Shown piece by piece: positions 22,712 to 36,533 of a stretch of 64,000 nucleotides of DNA. This stretch comes from Macrolepiota albuminosa (Eukaryota; Basidiomycota; Agaricomycetes; Agaricales; Agaricaceae): positions 186,001 through 250,000 of the forward strand of contig JAMWFC010000083.1 of the NCBI GenBank assembly GCA_027475525.1. The letters run 5' to 3'. The position numbers and the translations under genes are program-made. Position 1 is the stretch's first letter, and each line of letters begins with the position of its first letter. The notes beneath the pieces were generated by a model that was not told where the DNA came from, did no database searches, and saw nothing but the letters and a program-made list of their open reading frames with translations.

Positions 22712-25700
22712 TTACATTCTCTCGTCCTCGTTTACTGCTTCTTGCATGAGATCTTACAGTAATTCAGGTCAAGACTGTAATAGAACACGACAAGGGATAC
22801 TCACCTCCCCACTTGGAGTTTTCGAGAGATTGAAGTACACTTTGGGGATTTGCGTCGGCCACCGAGAACCGCCTGTGACTTCAAGTAAGGATCAGATCAG
22901 CGGGAATAAATGAAGGGACATATACGTAGAATGAAAGCCGCGGTCAGTTGATAACATACTGATGTCACTTGTACGCCGATTGCTTCGCTGTAATCTGGAA
23001 GTCGGGTCAAGTGCGAGGGATACATCCGGGGGACGGTATCTTTGGGTAGGAGTTGGGCCTCCTTGTAGTGTGCTGAAACGTTCACTATCATCGGGTGTGA
23101 TGGGACTCGGCGTTTCAGCCAAAGCATCAACTACAATTGAAGGTATTTCTGGACGTCGCGTCAGTTCCCATCCGATTTAGCAAAATAGAATAAACATACC
23201 TTGACTTTTTTCAGCAAGAAGCCGCTCTCTGTGAGCCAGGAAACGTCGACGGTGGGATATCGTTTTAAGCAGGGACTTTACACGATCGATGTTGACAAGG
23301 TCCGTCACCAAACGATTTGTCTCCGTCCTTGTAACAAGGTCGTTTAGACTAACCGAATGACTTTCATCAGTAGGAAGTCACAATGACTACGCGGCTGAAC
23401 GCACACGAGAGCTTCCCCATCCACGATGAGTTTGTGATGAGCAAGGAGAATGAGCATGTCATTGAAAGATATCCCGCGATCTAGCTGACAAGAAATGCTG
23501 GCCTCATGATATAGACGGCTGTAGATGGCTCTGCGTTTCCTGATCGCCTCGTGATCTAGCCCGCTGAGAACAGCCTCAAGCTTGCCCATGTCGATCCCTT
23601 CAACAACTCTTGAAGACCAGTTGATCCTGGGGTCAGCAGACCCTCGACAATGGTTTACGATGTTCGGTATATTGTACTCGCTGGGATATATTTTCACTTC
23701 AAAGGCTCCGCTTAATTTCTAGAAGGAATCGGTGAGTTTGGTTTATGATTTCGGCGAAAGAGTTTGAGCTGACTCCAAAGAACGGGACAAAATTATCGCG
23801 CTCAAGATAGCCAGTATTAGGATTTGCAAATTCAGCCCAGACTTTCTTGAATGAACGCATTTGTTCTCTGGTGATGGATTTTGCACCGCCTGCCGACGTT
23901 TGGAACACGTAAGAAAAGTTCTCGACGACAACACCTAATTGAACATATCAGTACAAAAGTGGAAGGGATCAGAAATAACCTACCGGTAAACATGTTGACA
24001 AAGATGTACTTGAAGAAATGACTTAGTAAAGAATAAAGAACAATGAAAGGCAGTCGGGTATCTCTCACCATGCTCAACAAGTTCCAGGTAATGAAAAGAG
24101 CAAATGCCCAACTCTCGCTTCCACAATCTGAGCCATCCGTTGTGTTATTAGTACAGCGAGGATAAGAGATGGCACTTGGATAGGTAAACAGTCAGGAAGG
24201 ACTTGACGTAGTTAAAGTCCTGCTGACTTACTAGTCGTGCATATATATGTTCCACCCTTCCCTGCGCAGTCGAGTCAATGGATCATGCAGTAGACAGTGA
24301 GATCAGGACATACCCAACACTCATGAACGCCAGCATCACTAACGCTGAACCGATGGAATTGTAGTTCATGTTCCTGGTCTCGCCTGAATTCCATTTTGTC
24401 AAACTGAAAACTTCAACGAAGAGGATTGCGAAGAAGATAAACAGGATGAGCCAAAGGCCAAGTAGGCTGATGATAACCGGCAAACTTGCTCTGTCATGAA
24501 ATCAGTACAGCGAGTTTCTTTCGATAATGGACATACACTGCAGTCTTAAAAAGCATATTCAAGCTGTTGTTACGCTGGACCAACTTGAAAGTTTCTTTCG
24601 ATAATGGACATACACTGCAGTCTTAAAAAGCATATTCAAGCTGTTGTTACGCTGGACCAACTTGAACGCAATGCTGACGAGGAAGAGTTTTTGTAACTGT
24701 TGGATTACAAATCCACTTGCACCAGATCGCACAACCAGAGTGGTGATAAAACTTCCTGCAGCGACAACTATATCGAACAAATTCCACCCGTCTGAATGAA
24801 AACTCTTCCATCCTAGACCAGAAAATCGCACAACCACATCGAAGATGTATACACTCATGATGCAAAGAAAAAAGTCATCTAAAACATATGAATGAGAGTG
24901 TTTGGATAGAAAGGGTGCAGATTCCTTACTTCGAATAGTGTCGGCAATTTGTTGTGAGGAAAATGTTTGCGTCCTGTGAAGGCTTGCTCAGTCTTTCCAA
25001 AAAGTAACTTGACACCAAGCCTACATCAGAGCCAAGATATGTAACATAAAAAGGAACGTCATGCCCCGAGACCACCAACCATGCTTGCGAATGGCACGAT
25101 TGAAACACCACCTTCTCAACATGTTAGTTGGACGAGTCGGAGGTCGTCTCGATGGTTTCTGTCTTTTGAAGAGCTTCTGAAGGTCTATCCATTCTCTTTG
25201 AGGCTTAGTCAAGAAAGCTGATCCAGTTTTTGAACTGAAATTGCCAATGATGATACTAGGGAAATGCAACGAGTCATTTGATCTGAAAGGAGTCATACTA
25301 GAGATCTTCCATACCTGACGAAGAGCGTCAAAATGACAACCGCTCCCATGAGATTATAGATCAGGAAGAATAGTGCATTAAACTGCGAGTTATTCGTGAA
25401 TGGCTGGAGACCTGGGCCAGTTATGCTGGTAGCAACCCCCATAGCATCAACCCAACCTTCCAAAGAAACAATTTCAAATAGAATAAGCAAGGAAGACCGG
25501 AAAGTGTCAAACGAGAACGTTGTCGACGGTGATGGGTTGTCCCAAACACGAGGAACTGGAAATCCGAAAGAGTCGCCCAACACCGTGTTATTATATTCTC
25601 CGATACAGTCCACGATACCAGTCACATTTCTATCATTATCATTGCAGACATTCATCTTGCCTGCGAAGATGTTAAGGCCCCAGACAGCGTATGGAATCAT

Positions 25701-28700
25701 ATAAAGGATGGCAAGCATAGCGGCGTCAAGAATTCGAATTGCACCAGACAATATCAAGGACTGAAACGTATTTCTCATTTTGTCGATGAGGGTGATCAAC
25801 CGCAAAGCTCGCAACGCCTTCAACGCCCTGGTGAATCTACTCATGCCACCGATGAAGATGAGACCTGTGATTATGTTGACAAGGATGCCGCACATAATGA
25901 AAAAGTCGAGAACATTCCAGATACTGCGGATATAGGCGTTGGGAGTGAAGAGAAACCCGTCGGCAATGACTTTAATGATGAACTCGACCACAAGAAGGAA
26001 TCCAAACGCCGTTTCCGAAAGATCAAACCATGCTCCGCGTCCGTGATGATCTCGGCGGTAGACAGGGGTTGCAATGATCTCTGTCACTATCCCAGCAATT
26101 ACAGTGAGGAGAAGAACGAGCTGAAAAATGGGATGTGCAATAGGCGAGTAAGGTGTGCCAAAGATGCGTTCACCATTTGCGGGCTGTACAAGCTTTTGGC
26201 ATAATCGGCGCAAGGGGTTCTTCTGTGAAAAGATCCAGAACGTCTTATCATAGGTGGGGTGGTCGCGAATAAAATCGGCTCTCTGTGCTCGTCTCTCCAA
26301 CAAGGCATCACGAAGATCATGGGTAGCGGTGCTCTCACCGTTAACGGTCGCGAGCAGCTCCCTGAGAAGAATAAGCACTGATGACCAAAGAACATGTATT
26401 CAACGTACAGAGGCCGATCTGTTTGTTCTTCGTGACTATTGTCTGGCTTGCCATTCTTGAAGGTTGACATCGGAAAATCATCCATCCTTTGTTCACCAAC
26501 AAAGAGACGTTCAAGCATATTCAACGATTTGGCAGGAAAATGACGTGGTCTAGATGAGCTGGACGCTGGACGCTGTGTCTGTAGAAGTGCGATCAAACCA
26601 AGTTAAGATTTTGATATGATGAGTAATGTCACATACTGAGGGTGAATGAGCATCGTTTCGAGGGACACTGCGGTCTTGTACCAAAGACTTCTGCATGGGA
26701 AGGACGAGATTGGCAGGAAGGTCAACTTGAACCTTGACAGGACTTGGCCTGACCCATCGATATGGGTTGAACCTGCGCATCCAAGAAGCCGAGCCTTGCT
26801 GTGCTTGATGAGTGTCCCAATACTTCCGTGCTTGCTCCTGCTTTTTCAGCTCCTCCGCAACTTCAAAGTTCTCGTTGATCACCGCAATGAACATCTGCAG
26901 TACGATGACTGAAAGTGAGGGGAAGAAAACATTAAGATGAGGGGAAAAATGGAAATATCGTGGTAACTCGTACAATTTGAGAAGAGCATCCAAGAAGAGA
27001 CGAATGTGGCTACAATGATAGTCTGTCCAAGCCGAATCTCTGCACCGGTTGTGTTGTAGAGAACATCTGTCCAGTTTTCCGACGAGAAGACTTGATAAAT
27101 AGCTAGGAAGGACGTCCAGATGTCACCGAAGTTCATTGTTGTATCTTTTCCCATATCTCCGCGAAGAAGTTGCACCGCCGCCAGCGCAGCGATGTAATTT
27201 GTCATGATCAGATTGTTGTATCTTTTCCCATATCTCCGCGAAGAAGTTGCACCGCCGCCAGCGCAGCGATGTAATTTGTCATGATCAGAACAAGGACATG
27301 TTAGCCAAACCGTACATGTTACCGAACACCGCAAGCTTTCGAATATCGTGTTGAGACAAGAGTTTAACAAGGAACGGAAAACTCACCAAAAGAGGTTTCA
27401 TTCTAGGCACAACCAGAATGACCCGGTAAAATCTCATGAGCTGAAGAATCGTGAACCACGGGTATGTCGAAGAATTGTGAATCATGGGAATCTGGATTAT
27501 GCTCGTTCCAATGGCCAAGATCAAATCAAGCCAATTATTCCCGTGCGAGAAAAAGCTTCTCCAGTCAGGTAATGTAGCGAGGACCCGAATCACGATCTCG
27601 ATATCAAACGCAATGGTAATCACAAGCTCGCCATAGTACATAACATTTTCATGCATAGCGTTTACATTCACGGTCCGTGATGCCTGCAGAGCAAGAGACA
27701 CAAGAGCGAGAAGAACCCAAAACCAATAAGTGTAGCCGTAGATGGTTTTGGCGAGATTAGGACGTGGGGGTTTATGGTTTTCATCGGCAACCCAAACGTC
27801 GTCATGCGTCCCGGGGATGGGGACAAGGCTGTGATTGAGGTTAGCATAGAATAGAAACTGAGATCAGTGGACAGACATACGGAGCCGCACCAAAGGCACT
27901 TTTCTTAGTTTCAGAACGGATGGCAGAGAATGTGTTAGTTATCACGGCAACGAAAAGGTTGATGAGCCAGAAATTCAGGACAACGATGCAGATGATAAAG
28001 AAAAAGCATGCGAAGAAATAATCTGAGTCTATCACGGAATACATCAATGTTGTCCACTGCGACATCCGTTAGGTCAAGCATCAAGTGAGCGTGAAAACTA
28101 CGAACCCCATTTGCAGAAGCAGTGATGATGACCTGAAGAGCTGAAAACCAAATGGCATCAAAGCTTTCGACATTGTTTGAAGGGTTGTTATCTTGCTCCT
28201 GGAAACCAAAGGTCAGTGATATCACTTTCATTCACAGGAAAAGACACACTTTGCACACTTGCCCCAAGGGACATATGTACCCCTTTGGTATGTTTGATTG
28301 TGCACCATCGAGCATGATATAACCAGTGGGTTTCAACGTCACAGGATCGATGTATCCTCCACAGAACTGCTCTATTTGAATTTCTTGTTCCCCGAGGACA
28401 GGCTGAAGGAGACAATTCCTACGGAGAGAACCTTTGAAAGTTTGAACACCGATGATACTATGACACTTGAGACTAGGGTAGGCAGAAAGTGAGGAAAAAC
28501 TCACGAAAACAGGACCATGGCGAATAACACAAAGTAAGCAACCCGCGTGATAAGTGGACGAGCAGTCTTCAGAGAGTGCATGATTGTCTATAAAACGCGT
28601 CAGGCCGAACAATGAGATACAAACCAAGGCAATGCACAGTTGTACCAGACGTGATAGTCAATAGTCTTGCTGTCCGAATCACACTCATGGCTCGAAACAT

Positions 28701-30456
28701 GCCAATATGGTACCTTCCCCGCTCTTCCCCCCATATTGCCAGCACAAATGCAATCCAAAAGCTGACGATAGCTATGAAATCGATCCGACTCCAGCTTTGC
28801 CTGAGATACGGGATATTCCTAAACGCTTTGTCATGTGCATTTGCAATGCTCAAACTGAACGGAAGCGAGATGACATCGGTGTCTGACTTGAGAGCTCTTG
28901 AAAAATATGTGGCTGTAGAGGGCTTGCGTACAACTTGATGTAGGGTATGAGCTGTGTTCAAGATTTTCTCAGTAAATGAGTTTGGAGGCGGAGGCGGTTC
29001 CGATTGTGTGAGCGCGACTTGTGACGCTGGGGGGACATGGGGATAAGGAGACGTCGGTATGTGCGGGTTGAGTGTAAAAGGGCGCAGAAGAGCGAGTTTG
29101 AGGTTGCGTAGCCTCTTCGAGATGGAAGTGCCTTGGCTGAGAGCGGCTTGAGAGAGAGTTCCGGAGCGCCCAAGAACAGTCGCAGATCCAACAGAGGGTG
29201 TGGAAGGATATTGATCGGATTGGCCCTGGAAGGGAAAACGGAAAAAAGAACCAATGGAAACTTCAGGATCAAATAGAAAACCAGAGACACAGATGCGAGC
29301 GAAGGCTTCCAATCTAACACAGCATCGTATAAAAAGTGGTAAGGAAAACATACTTGAGGGGACTCACGTAAATATAATAAATAATACAAATAGAGCGTAG
29401 TCCTCCCAAGAATGGAAATATCCCTTGATACGGGGTGGGACGGCGGTGCCATGGGAGGAAAGTGTCAGAGGAAGGGCAGCTTGAATGGTTAAGACGACAG
29501 CATTGATGATAATCAGTACAAGAATAATAGGTTCAGTCCATCTGTGAGCATGAGCAGTTGAGTAGTTGAGATGAACACATGACGGAAAGAAGCATGACGT
29601 ACGTATACACAAGAAAATTGAAAAGAGCAAGCCTGAGTTTGCTGTCTGACCCGAGAAATCCCAGCGTCCGACCACGAATAGGTAACGCCTTCGTCAAATC
29701 AGGAATCTGGTCTTCGTCGGTAGCCCGCTCCTCCCCGTCCCCGAGACGGAGCTGACTCTCCAATCCGTTAGACGCAAGGTTGACCACACGTACGGACGCA
29801 CGACGTAAATTTTGTGACATAGATTTAATAGCAGATCCTGTCTTTTTCAAAGGCGACGGTGTAACGCTGTATCGTACAGTCCTTCGACGGCTACGCGGTG
29901 TAAGGGCTGCACTCTGTTCAGGATCCGTCTCGTCATACTCCTCAACTCCATTGCGTGACATGTTGGACGTCAGATGCGCCTCATCATCTTCCCTATGTCC
30001 ATCATACATCTCCGAGTCAAAGTCGTGAGGTGATACAAGGGACGCCGAAGACAATCCTGGTTGTGAAGTTGTAAATGGATTCATATTCTGGTTTTGAATT
30101 CCGTAGCGCGCTGAGAAAGGAAAGCTTCTATCATCACTGGGTGAGAAAAAGACGTCGTCTGTCGCAGAGTGCGCAGGTCCAATGTTCGAGGTGGTCAATG
30201 CCGAAGATGGCAGAGCTGCAGAATGTGGTACTTTGGATGTATCGAGTCGAAGAGGGTCCTGCCCTGCATCAACCAAGCGTTGTCCCCAGCTGGTTCTTCG
30301 TCTCGCAAGTGACCCGTTGCTCCCAGATGGTTCCAAAGAAGGGAGAGGAGGTGCTGAAGCTGCTATGCCAGTCGGAGAGCCAGTTAAATCAATAGCCGAA
30401 GTAATCGTTGATTGTGGAGTCGTAGGACGCTGCAGATGTGTTTCCTGTTGTTCCAT
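22712..30456 (-). CDS. CCH1: Voltage-gated-type calcium channel alpha subunit Cch1
   Basis: Known: Cch1 with Mid1 forms the plasma-membrane high-affinity calcium channel of fungi. Seen: a many-exon gene. It starts [17 protein letters not shown] at 30456, with about 290 cytosolic residues before the first helix. Four homologous channel repeats follow. Repeat I has [17 protein letters not shown] and [13 protein letters not shown]. Repeat II has [18 protein letters not shown] and [10 protein letters not shown]. Repeat III has [18 protein letters not shown] and SLEGWVDAM. Repeat IV has [15 protein letters not shown] and an EGWN pore. The C-terminus is EF-hand-like, then [13 protein letters not shown] and TAA at 22712. 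Residues just before the pore Trp or Gly read N, E, E, E in repeats I-IV. Two exact 77-bp tandem duplications (24513-24666, 27135-27289) lie inside. The first only lengthens an intron; the second, with an adjacent one-base shift, breaks the repeat II frame. Both look like assembly faults. Confidence 0.93.
24513..24666. repeat. Perfect 77-bp tandem duplication in CCH1
   Basis: Copies 24513-24589 and 24590-24666. They span the exon end ..[11 protein letters not shown] and its donor site. Collapsing them gives a 45-nt intron like the others in this gene; as written it is 122 nt. Confidence 0.95.
27135..27289. repeat. Perfect 77-bp-period tandem duplication in CCH1 repeat II
   Basis: Copies start at 27135 and 27212; identity runs 78 bases. 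It repeats the exon part encoding [20 protein letters not shown] and puts it out of frame. Confidence 0.95.
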
Positions 30457-31680
30457 AAGCTAAATAGGAAATAAAGGAAATACGCGTCGAATGGTCGACC
30501 GCGATAGTGAAGAAAAGCACCCAGAGTCCGACGCAACGGCTTTCAATATTATGGTCACGATCGGACAGACTCACCATTCGTGAGAACTTTGATCAAAAAC
30601 CAAGTGATGAACCGAATTTTTTCCGCCCATGTTACTGTAACTGCTCCACCTGCCCTCCGATAGAAAGTACAGATTGTCACTGGCTTGTGTGAGTGTCGTG
30701 CCTTTAGATTCTATGACGGCCAGTTAGTTCCTACTCATTATTAGGGAGAGAAAAGCCAACCCACTTTGAGGTTTGCGAGACATTGTATCGTTGAGGAATC
30801 AGCATGCATCTCGCAGTATCATGGCAAATAAAGCATTCAATCAAACTTCGAGGACTTTGGCGCGTACACCCGTGCCACGATCTCTAATTCAGCCTCTGAA
30901 CGTCTCAAGACCAGATCGATTGAATCATGTCCGCCAGATGCTGATCTTGCCTTGAATCTACCTCCGTTATCAAATCTTTCCCTACTTTTGCACAAGGCCT
31001 CCGTGTGAAGGCCAAACTCGGTATCCTGTGGCTCTAGATCTGTTGGAGATACTGTTCCGTATTCTGCTTGGGATAACTCTGAGAAGACATGCTCAAGCAA
31101 ATCTCGAAGGACCCAAAATTTTTCTATAGAACCTGTGTTCAACGCACCACACAATGTATACCAAATACTGGGCTTCCTCCGTAAGATGTGGGCCGTTAAT
31201 TGGTGTTAAACTTAATCAATAGATCCAATAGGTACCTAACAGGATGAAATATTTTCTGCTAGGTGGATTGTGGACTGAGATCATCCACAACGATTTGCGG
31301 ATCTCTTTCCACGGTTACATTGAGTGTAATATCCTGGGTTAAACATTCGACGTCATATGGCTTCTTTCTAGTCATTCTGGCCGAGGCTAAAATGACGGTT
31401 TCTGTCAAGATTCCATCAGTATATTTATATGCCAAAGCGGACCAATATTCGCCTGCTATTTGACAAAGGAATCACCTGGTCACCTGGATATTGGTGTGAA
31501 GGTTCGTGTTCAAGCTTTGACCACGCCAGCATCGGGCCTCCGGCGAGGTTCTCGTCGAAGACGCTGCATTCCCCATACCTTCTTTCTGTGGAAAGACTGA
31601 ACTGTTGTTTAGAGAAGTTTATTCCGGGACCGACGGTACACCTTTCCATTGTCTGTTGTCCGTAGGGGGACATATCTCAA
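30457..31680. other. Intergenic stretch between CCH1 and HMG-box gene 2
   Basis: A 105-codon minus frame (30837-31154) has plausible composition (WVLRDLLEHVFSELSQAEYG), but no domain, partner exon or paralogue was seen, so it is not called as a gene. The left part is the CCH1 promoter side. Confidence 0.35.
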
Positions 31681-31745
31681 TGGCCAGGATGGTTATACGA
31701 CCACGTGTAAACAGGTATTTCAACTCTGGCCACTCGATTGTTACT
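31681..31745 (+). promoter_or_regulatory. Conserved promoter block of HMG-box gene 2
   Basis: This block lies 100-170 bp upstream of the ATG. It matches the reverse complement of 8641-8704 almost base for base: GGCCAGGATG, TATA, CACGTG at 31702-31707, and TTTCAACTCTGGCCACTCGA. Confidence 0.65.
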
Positions 31746-31847
31746 TTATTTACGAACAATATCTCGCATTATCTCCCCATCGTCCCCCCCCTTCTTGTAC
31801 ACTCACGACCATACTCGTCTTCCTTCTCGCTTTTCCTTGGCACCATC

Positions 31848-32924
31848 ATGTCTGCTTCGTCTCCTGCAGAGTCTTCTACCGATGTCCCGCCTCCGAGACA
31901 ACATATCAAAAGACCCCCAAACGCGTGGGTTATCTACCGACAAGTGAAATCCAAGGAGTACCGCGAGGCGCATCCGGATCGAAAGTTCACTCTACCCGAA
32001 ATGTCCGGGATCATGTCGAAACAATGGGCGGGAGAACCTGAAGAGGAGATAAGACGCTTCGAGCAACTCGCCAATGAGAAGTTGTCGGAGCTCCTAAAGC
32101 GTCATCCTGAATACAGGTACCAACCCAGGTCGAGGGGCTCAGGCGACAAGCAGAAGAAGATAAAGAAGGTGAGGGAAGGACGTGTGACGAAGCCGAAGCG
32201 AACGAAGAAAGACAAGGCGGCATTGACTGCCACTGAGACCACTATCACTGAGGCCACCAACGTCGTTCAGGAGCGGTCTGAGGCCAATGGCCCTATCACT
32301 GCCTCCAGCGGTGTCTTCGGGCTCGGTCCTCCGGTCCTTCTTGACGATCAACGCGCTCTCACTAACGCCAACCATATATTCTGTGACAACACTATTTATG
32401 TAAGTTTCATTGCGCATACATACTTTCGGTTTGTCACTCACAGCCTTCCCCAGTCTCTCGATAACTTCAATGCAGCAATGCTCAATTGTGGGGCACAGCC
32501 GATGGCTGCAGGCTCGGGTCAGATCGCGATGCAGCAATTTCCGACATCCCAAGGGAATGCCCACCGGTTGATGTCAAATGGAGGTACCATTGTTTCCAAT
32601 GGTCAGTTTCATATAGGCGGATCGTTCCAACCTTTCAACGCATCCGAAGCAAATACTCTGTATCCTCTGTACGAACAAACGACAGAGGCCGCCGCTGGAC
32701 CTGGCGTGCCCTATGCCACCACCCCTCGGAATGATGGCAGCTCCAATTGTTTCAATTTTCTCGAGTATCCGACTTCAGACTCCATGCATGCCGCTGCTCC
32801 TCTTGGCAACGAACAAGTTTCTCTCGACGCCACGGTCAATTCAATCCAAGGCTTAAATGCCGTTTTCGAGAACCTCGCCAATTTTTTGGCGTTTGACCGA
32901 GATTATATGGCTTGGGGAGTCTAA
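31848..32924 (+). CDS. HMG-box transcription factor 2 (paralogue of gene 1)
   Basis: Seen: exons 31848-32399 and 32454-32924 with a 54-nt GTAAGT..CAG intron, giving 340 residues. The intron length is a multiple of three and in frame, so the region also reads through unspliced. The splice is supported by the same intron position and phase in the paralogue at 7222-8546. The HMG box covers about residues 20-92 (HIKRPPNAWVIYR, SKQWAGEPEEEIRRFE, HPEYRYQPR), followed by a basic stretch KKIKKVREGRVTKPKR. The C-terminal half is Gln/Asn/Ser-rich, matching gene 1 only in patches (GAQPMAAG after the intron). Known: HMG boxes bend DNA. Inference: duplicated regulator diverging mainly in its activation half. 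Confidence 0.9.
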   Translation: MSASSPAESSTDVPPPRQHIKRPPNAWVIYRQVKSKEYREAHPDRKFTLPEMSGIMSKQWAGEPEEEIRRFEQLANEKLSELLKRHPEYRYQPRSRGSGDKQKKIKKVREGRVTKPKRTKKDKAALTATETTITEATNVVQERSEANGPITASSGVFGLGPPVLLDDQRALTNANHIFCDNTIYVSFIAHTYFRFVTHSLPQSLDNFNAAMLNCGAQPMAAGSGQIAMQQFPTSQGNAHRLMSNGGTIVSNGQFHIGGSFQPFNASEANTLYPLYEQTTEAAAGPGVPYATTPRNDGSSNCFNFLEYPTSDSMHAAAPLGNEQVSLDATVNSIQGLNAVFENLANFLAFDRDYMAWGV

Positions 32925-34032
32925 TAAGTAAGTACCCGCTCACACGTCTCTCCGATGCATGTCATGGACCTTCCATCGCAGCATCACGAGAACCTCAATT
33001 CCTATCTTACGAAGTCGCACCGATGTCCTCCCAGTCGTTTGCCACCTACCAAAGTCTTCTTCTAACTTAATCACCTGTTTTCCTTTCACATTACTGTGTC
33101 GCTAAGGTAAGTATGTATCGCTAGCATCTACTTGTTATCCCTGTTACGCATTGTTATCTTTTTTGTCTCCGTCGAAACCTACACTCTCCATCGTCTTATA
33201 TCCTATTTCTCTCATTACTATCTCGTGACATTGGTCCTTTTCTTCGTGTCCACATATTATGGATGACAGTTTTTTTACCTCATATTGTATTGGAACCCCT
33301 TCCCGTTATCGATTTTTACATTGTTCTCGTGCTATCACCTACCCCATCAACGTTATTGTGCCGTTGTCCAGCCGAGCTAACCTACCGTTAAACCGGCTAT
33401 CCTTGGTACTTTATTTCATTATCTATCTAAATCCTTTTTACTGTGCTCTCTTATCATGATTATGTTTCTCTGTTGTTCTCAGGATGGATTCACCTCTCAT
33501 TAGATGCCGTTGAAATTGTAAGGTTATTGTTGGCGACTCGCAACAAGAACTATATAACGGCATGACACCCCCGGTGCCAAAGCAAAGAAGGTTTGATTTA
33601 ATCCCGACATCCTCACGAAATCGGTGGTAACCAGACGAGTCCTGTATATAGTCTAATCCACTGTTCCCCTGGATATTTTATAAACAACGGCCACTATGGT
33701 GGGGTGTATCTTCTATCTACGGAAACCCAAAAATCGGAAACGAAGGATTTTGACTCTAACCAGTTGGATATTTCATAAAGTCGTTTTAAGACTCAAACTC
33801 TAATCCATGACCACTGTTAATTTCAGATCGTTTCTGTGGCATAAACTGACCAATCGCAGAAACAAAACCACTAGCAAATGCCATTGGTTGGTGTGGACGA
33901 GATGTTAAGAAACTCGTAGCTACAGACTAAATCATTGTAGGGCACTGACAACCGCAGGTTCCCGTGAATTTTGATACTCAATGAGAACAGATGAATCGAA
34001 TGTATTCCGGATATTCCGGAGGAGTCCTGTTC
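32925..34032. other. Intergenic stretch between HMG-box gene 2 and BUD32
   Basis: T-rich 3' flank of the HMG gene up to about 33480, then a downstream flank with no coding signal. No RNA gene or repeat was recognised. Confidence 0.45.
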
Positions 34033-35082
<1,050 letters not shown>

Positions 35083-35742
35083 CTGACGAACCAGAGGGCG
35101 ACACCGTGGAAGACGACCAAGTAGTCTAAATAAATGATTGTTGAGATTCTCAGAAATTCAATCTGATTAGCCTGATCATTATCTTATCAGCTCTTGATGG
35201 ACTTGTCATTCATAACACCGTTACACTGGGGACTATGCATAATTATAATGGCCGTTATTGTCCAAATAAATCTGGTCAATGGCAGTCGTATATGACATTC
35301 CAGTCGCATATTCTGTACAGTAATGTACGCGTAACGGTCTCTGCTTACTTGATAGATTTCTCACTTTATTTGTTACTATTATGTGGTTACGTGACGTTTT
35401 ATTCCAAGTGTGCCGAACGGCACAGTGTACCTCTCAAGTTGACTGTCACGTATAAAGACCGCGGAAACTCATGCAATGTCGGTTCGGCTCAACTCATTTA
35501 ATTCAAGCTATTGAACCGCTGTAGCCCAGTACGCGCCCGCGGCTCATGTACCGTTGATTAAATCCCCAAGTCTTCGAGTTCCCCCGCCAGTTCGCTTTAA
35601 GGTTTCTGATAGCGCCCGCCAGCACTGACAGGTCGCAACAGGTCGTTCTTCCACCTGATATCCATCCGCTTCCTGACTCAGTGGCTGACTATGTAAGCAG
35701 AACATTGCCTTTCTGCGTCTAAGAAGACATAAAACATTCCTT

Positions 35743-36075
35743 ATGGATCAGTTCGTTTATCCGTTCACATTGGAACCTCACATCATTACTCTGGAGTCTT
35801 CGCGCCGAAGCACTATCGCCGCACATGCAGCTCGCAGAGAAGCATATTTACGACAACGTGATCACGAGAAGGAGCGCCGAAAGCGCGACGCGTTACGGAG
35901 AATTGCCCCAGGTTTCGAGCCCCAAGGGACAGTCCTTGTGCCCACGAGAACTGTCAGTGATATTTCAGATTCCCAGGGTATGGATCCGGAGAGACCTGGC
36001 CACAGGCACACTAAATCTGTAATGGAAGACCTAGTAGACCAGTTGGCTGCACTGGACTCGAGTGCGTCTATGTAA
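35743..36075 (+). CDS. Small hypothetical protein, 110 aa
   Basis: Seen: single frame starting MDQFVYPFTLEPHIITLESS, then a highly charged helical stretch AHAARREAYLRQRDHEKERR and KRDALRRIAPGFEP, ending LVDQLAALDSSASM. No signal peptide or membrane segment. The composition looks like a genuine protein, with a likely coiled or amphipathic helix near residues 25-55. It is divergent from BUD32, whose start is 660 bp away. No family recognised. Confidence 0.55.
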   Translation: MDQFVYPFTLEPHIITLESSRRSTIAAHAARREAYLRQRDHEKERRKRDALRRIAPGFEPQGTVLVPTRTVSDISDSQGMDPERPGHRHTKSVMEDLVDQLAALDSSASM

Positions 36076-36533
36076 GGCAGATTAAGACATTCGCAATCAA
36101 ATCTTATCTTCGGCTAGTTCGGCTCATGATGCTAAGGATTCTCTTTACTTATGCGTGCTCTTGGTACCTTGCTCGGCTTTTGACGGCTTTTTTGTACAGA
36201 GTTCTGTAACACTCAACACGCGCGGCGCAAACTGCGCGTCGTAGTCGGTATCAAGTTCAAATTGTTTAACCCGAGATGCCCAAGCGTCTGCATTCACTCA
36301 GACCCATCTCAAGTGCTGTAAAGTTCCCCCAAGGTATCAGCATTCTTCTGTTTCCGTGATAACGGCGCTTTCTCGCCGCTGAATACGACTGTGGGCATCC
36401 TTGTCACAGTATCGCTCATTGGATTAATATACAATCACTCAGGTGATTGTCCCGTCCTACACTATCTGGGGTTCGGAAATCCACGAAAGTCCTTGATTGC
36501 GGCCTGAGACGACTTCGCTCGCATGCATCAAAT

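Noticed and set aside
7222..32924. Possibility that the HMG pair marks a mating-type locus
   Set aside because: Agaricomycete mating loci carry homeodomain or pheromone-receptor genes; none is in the window.
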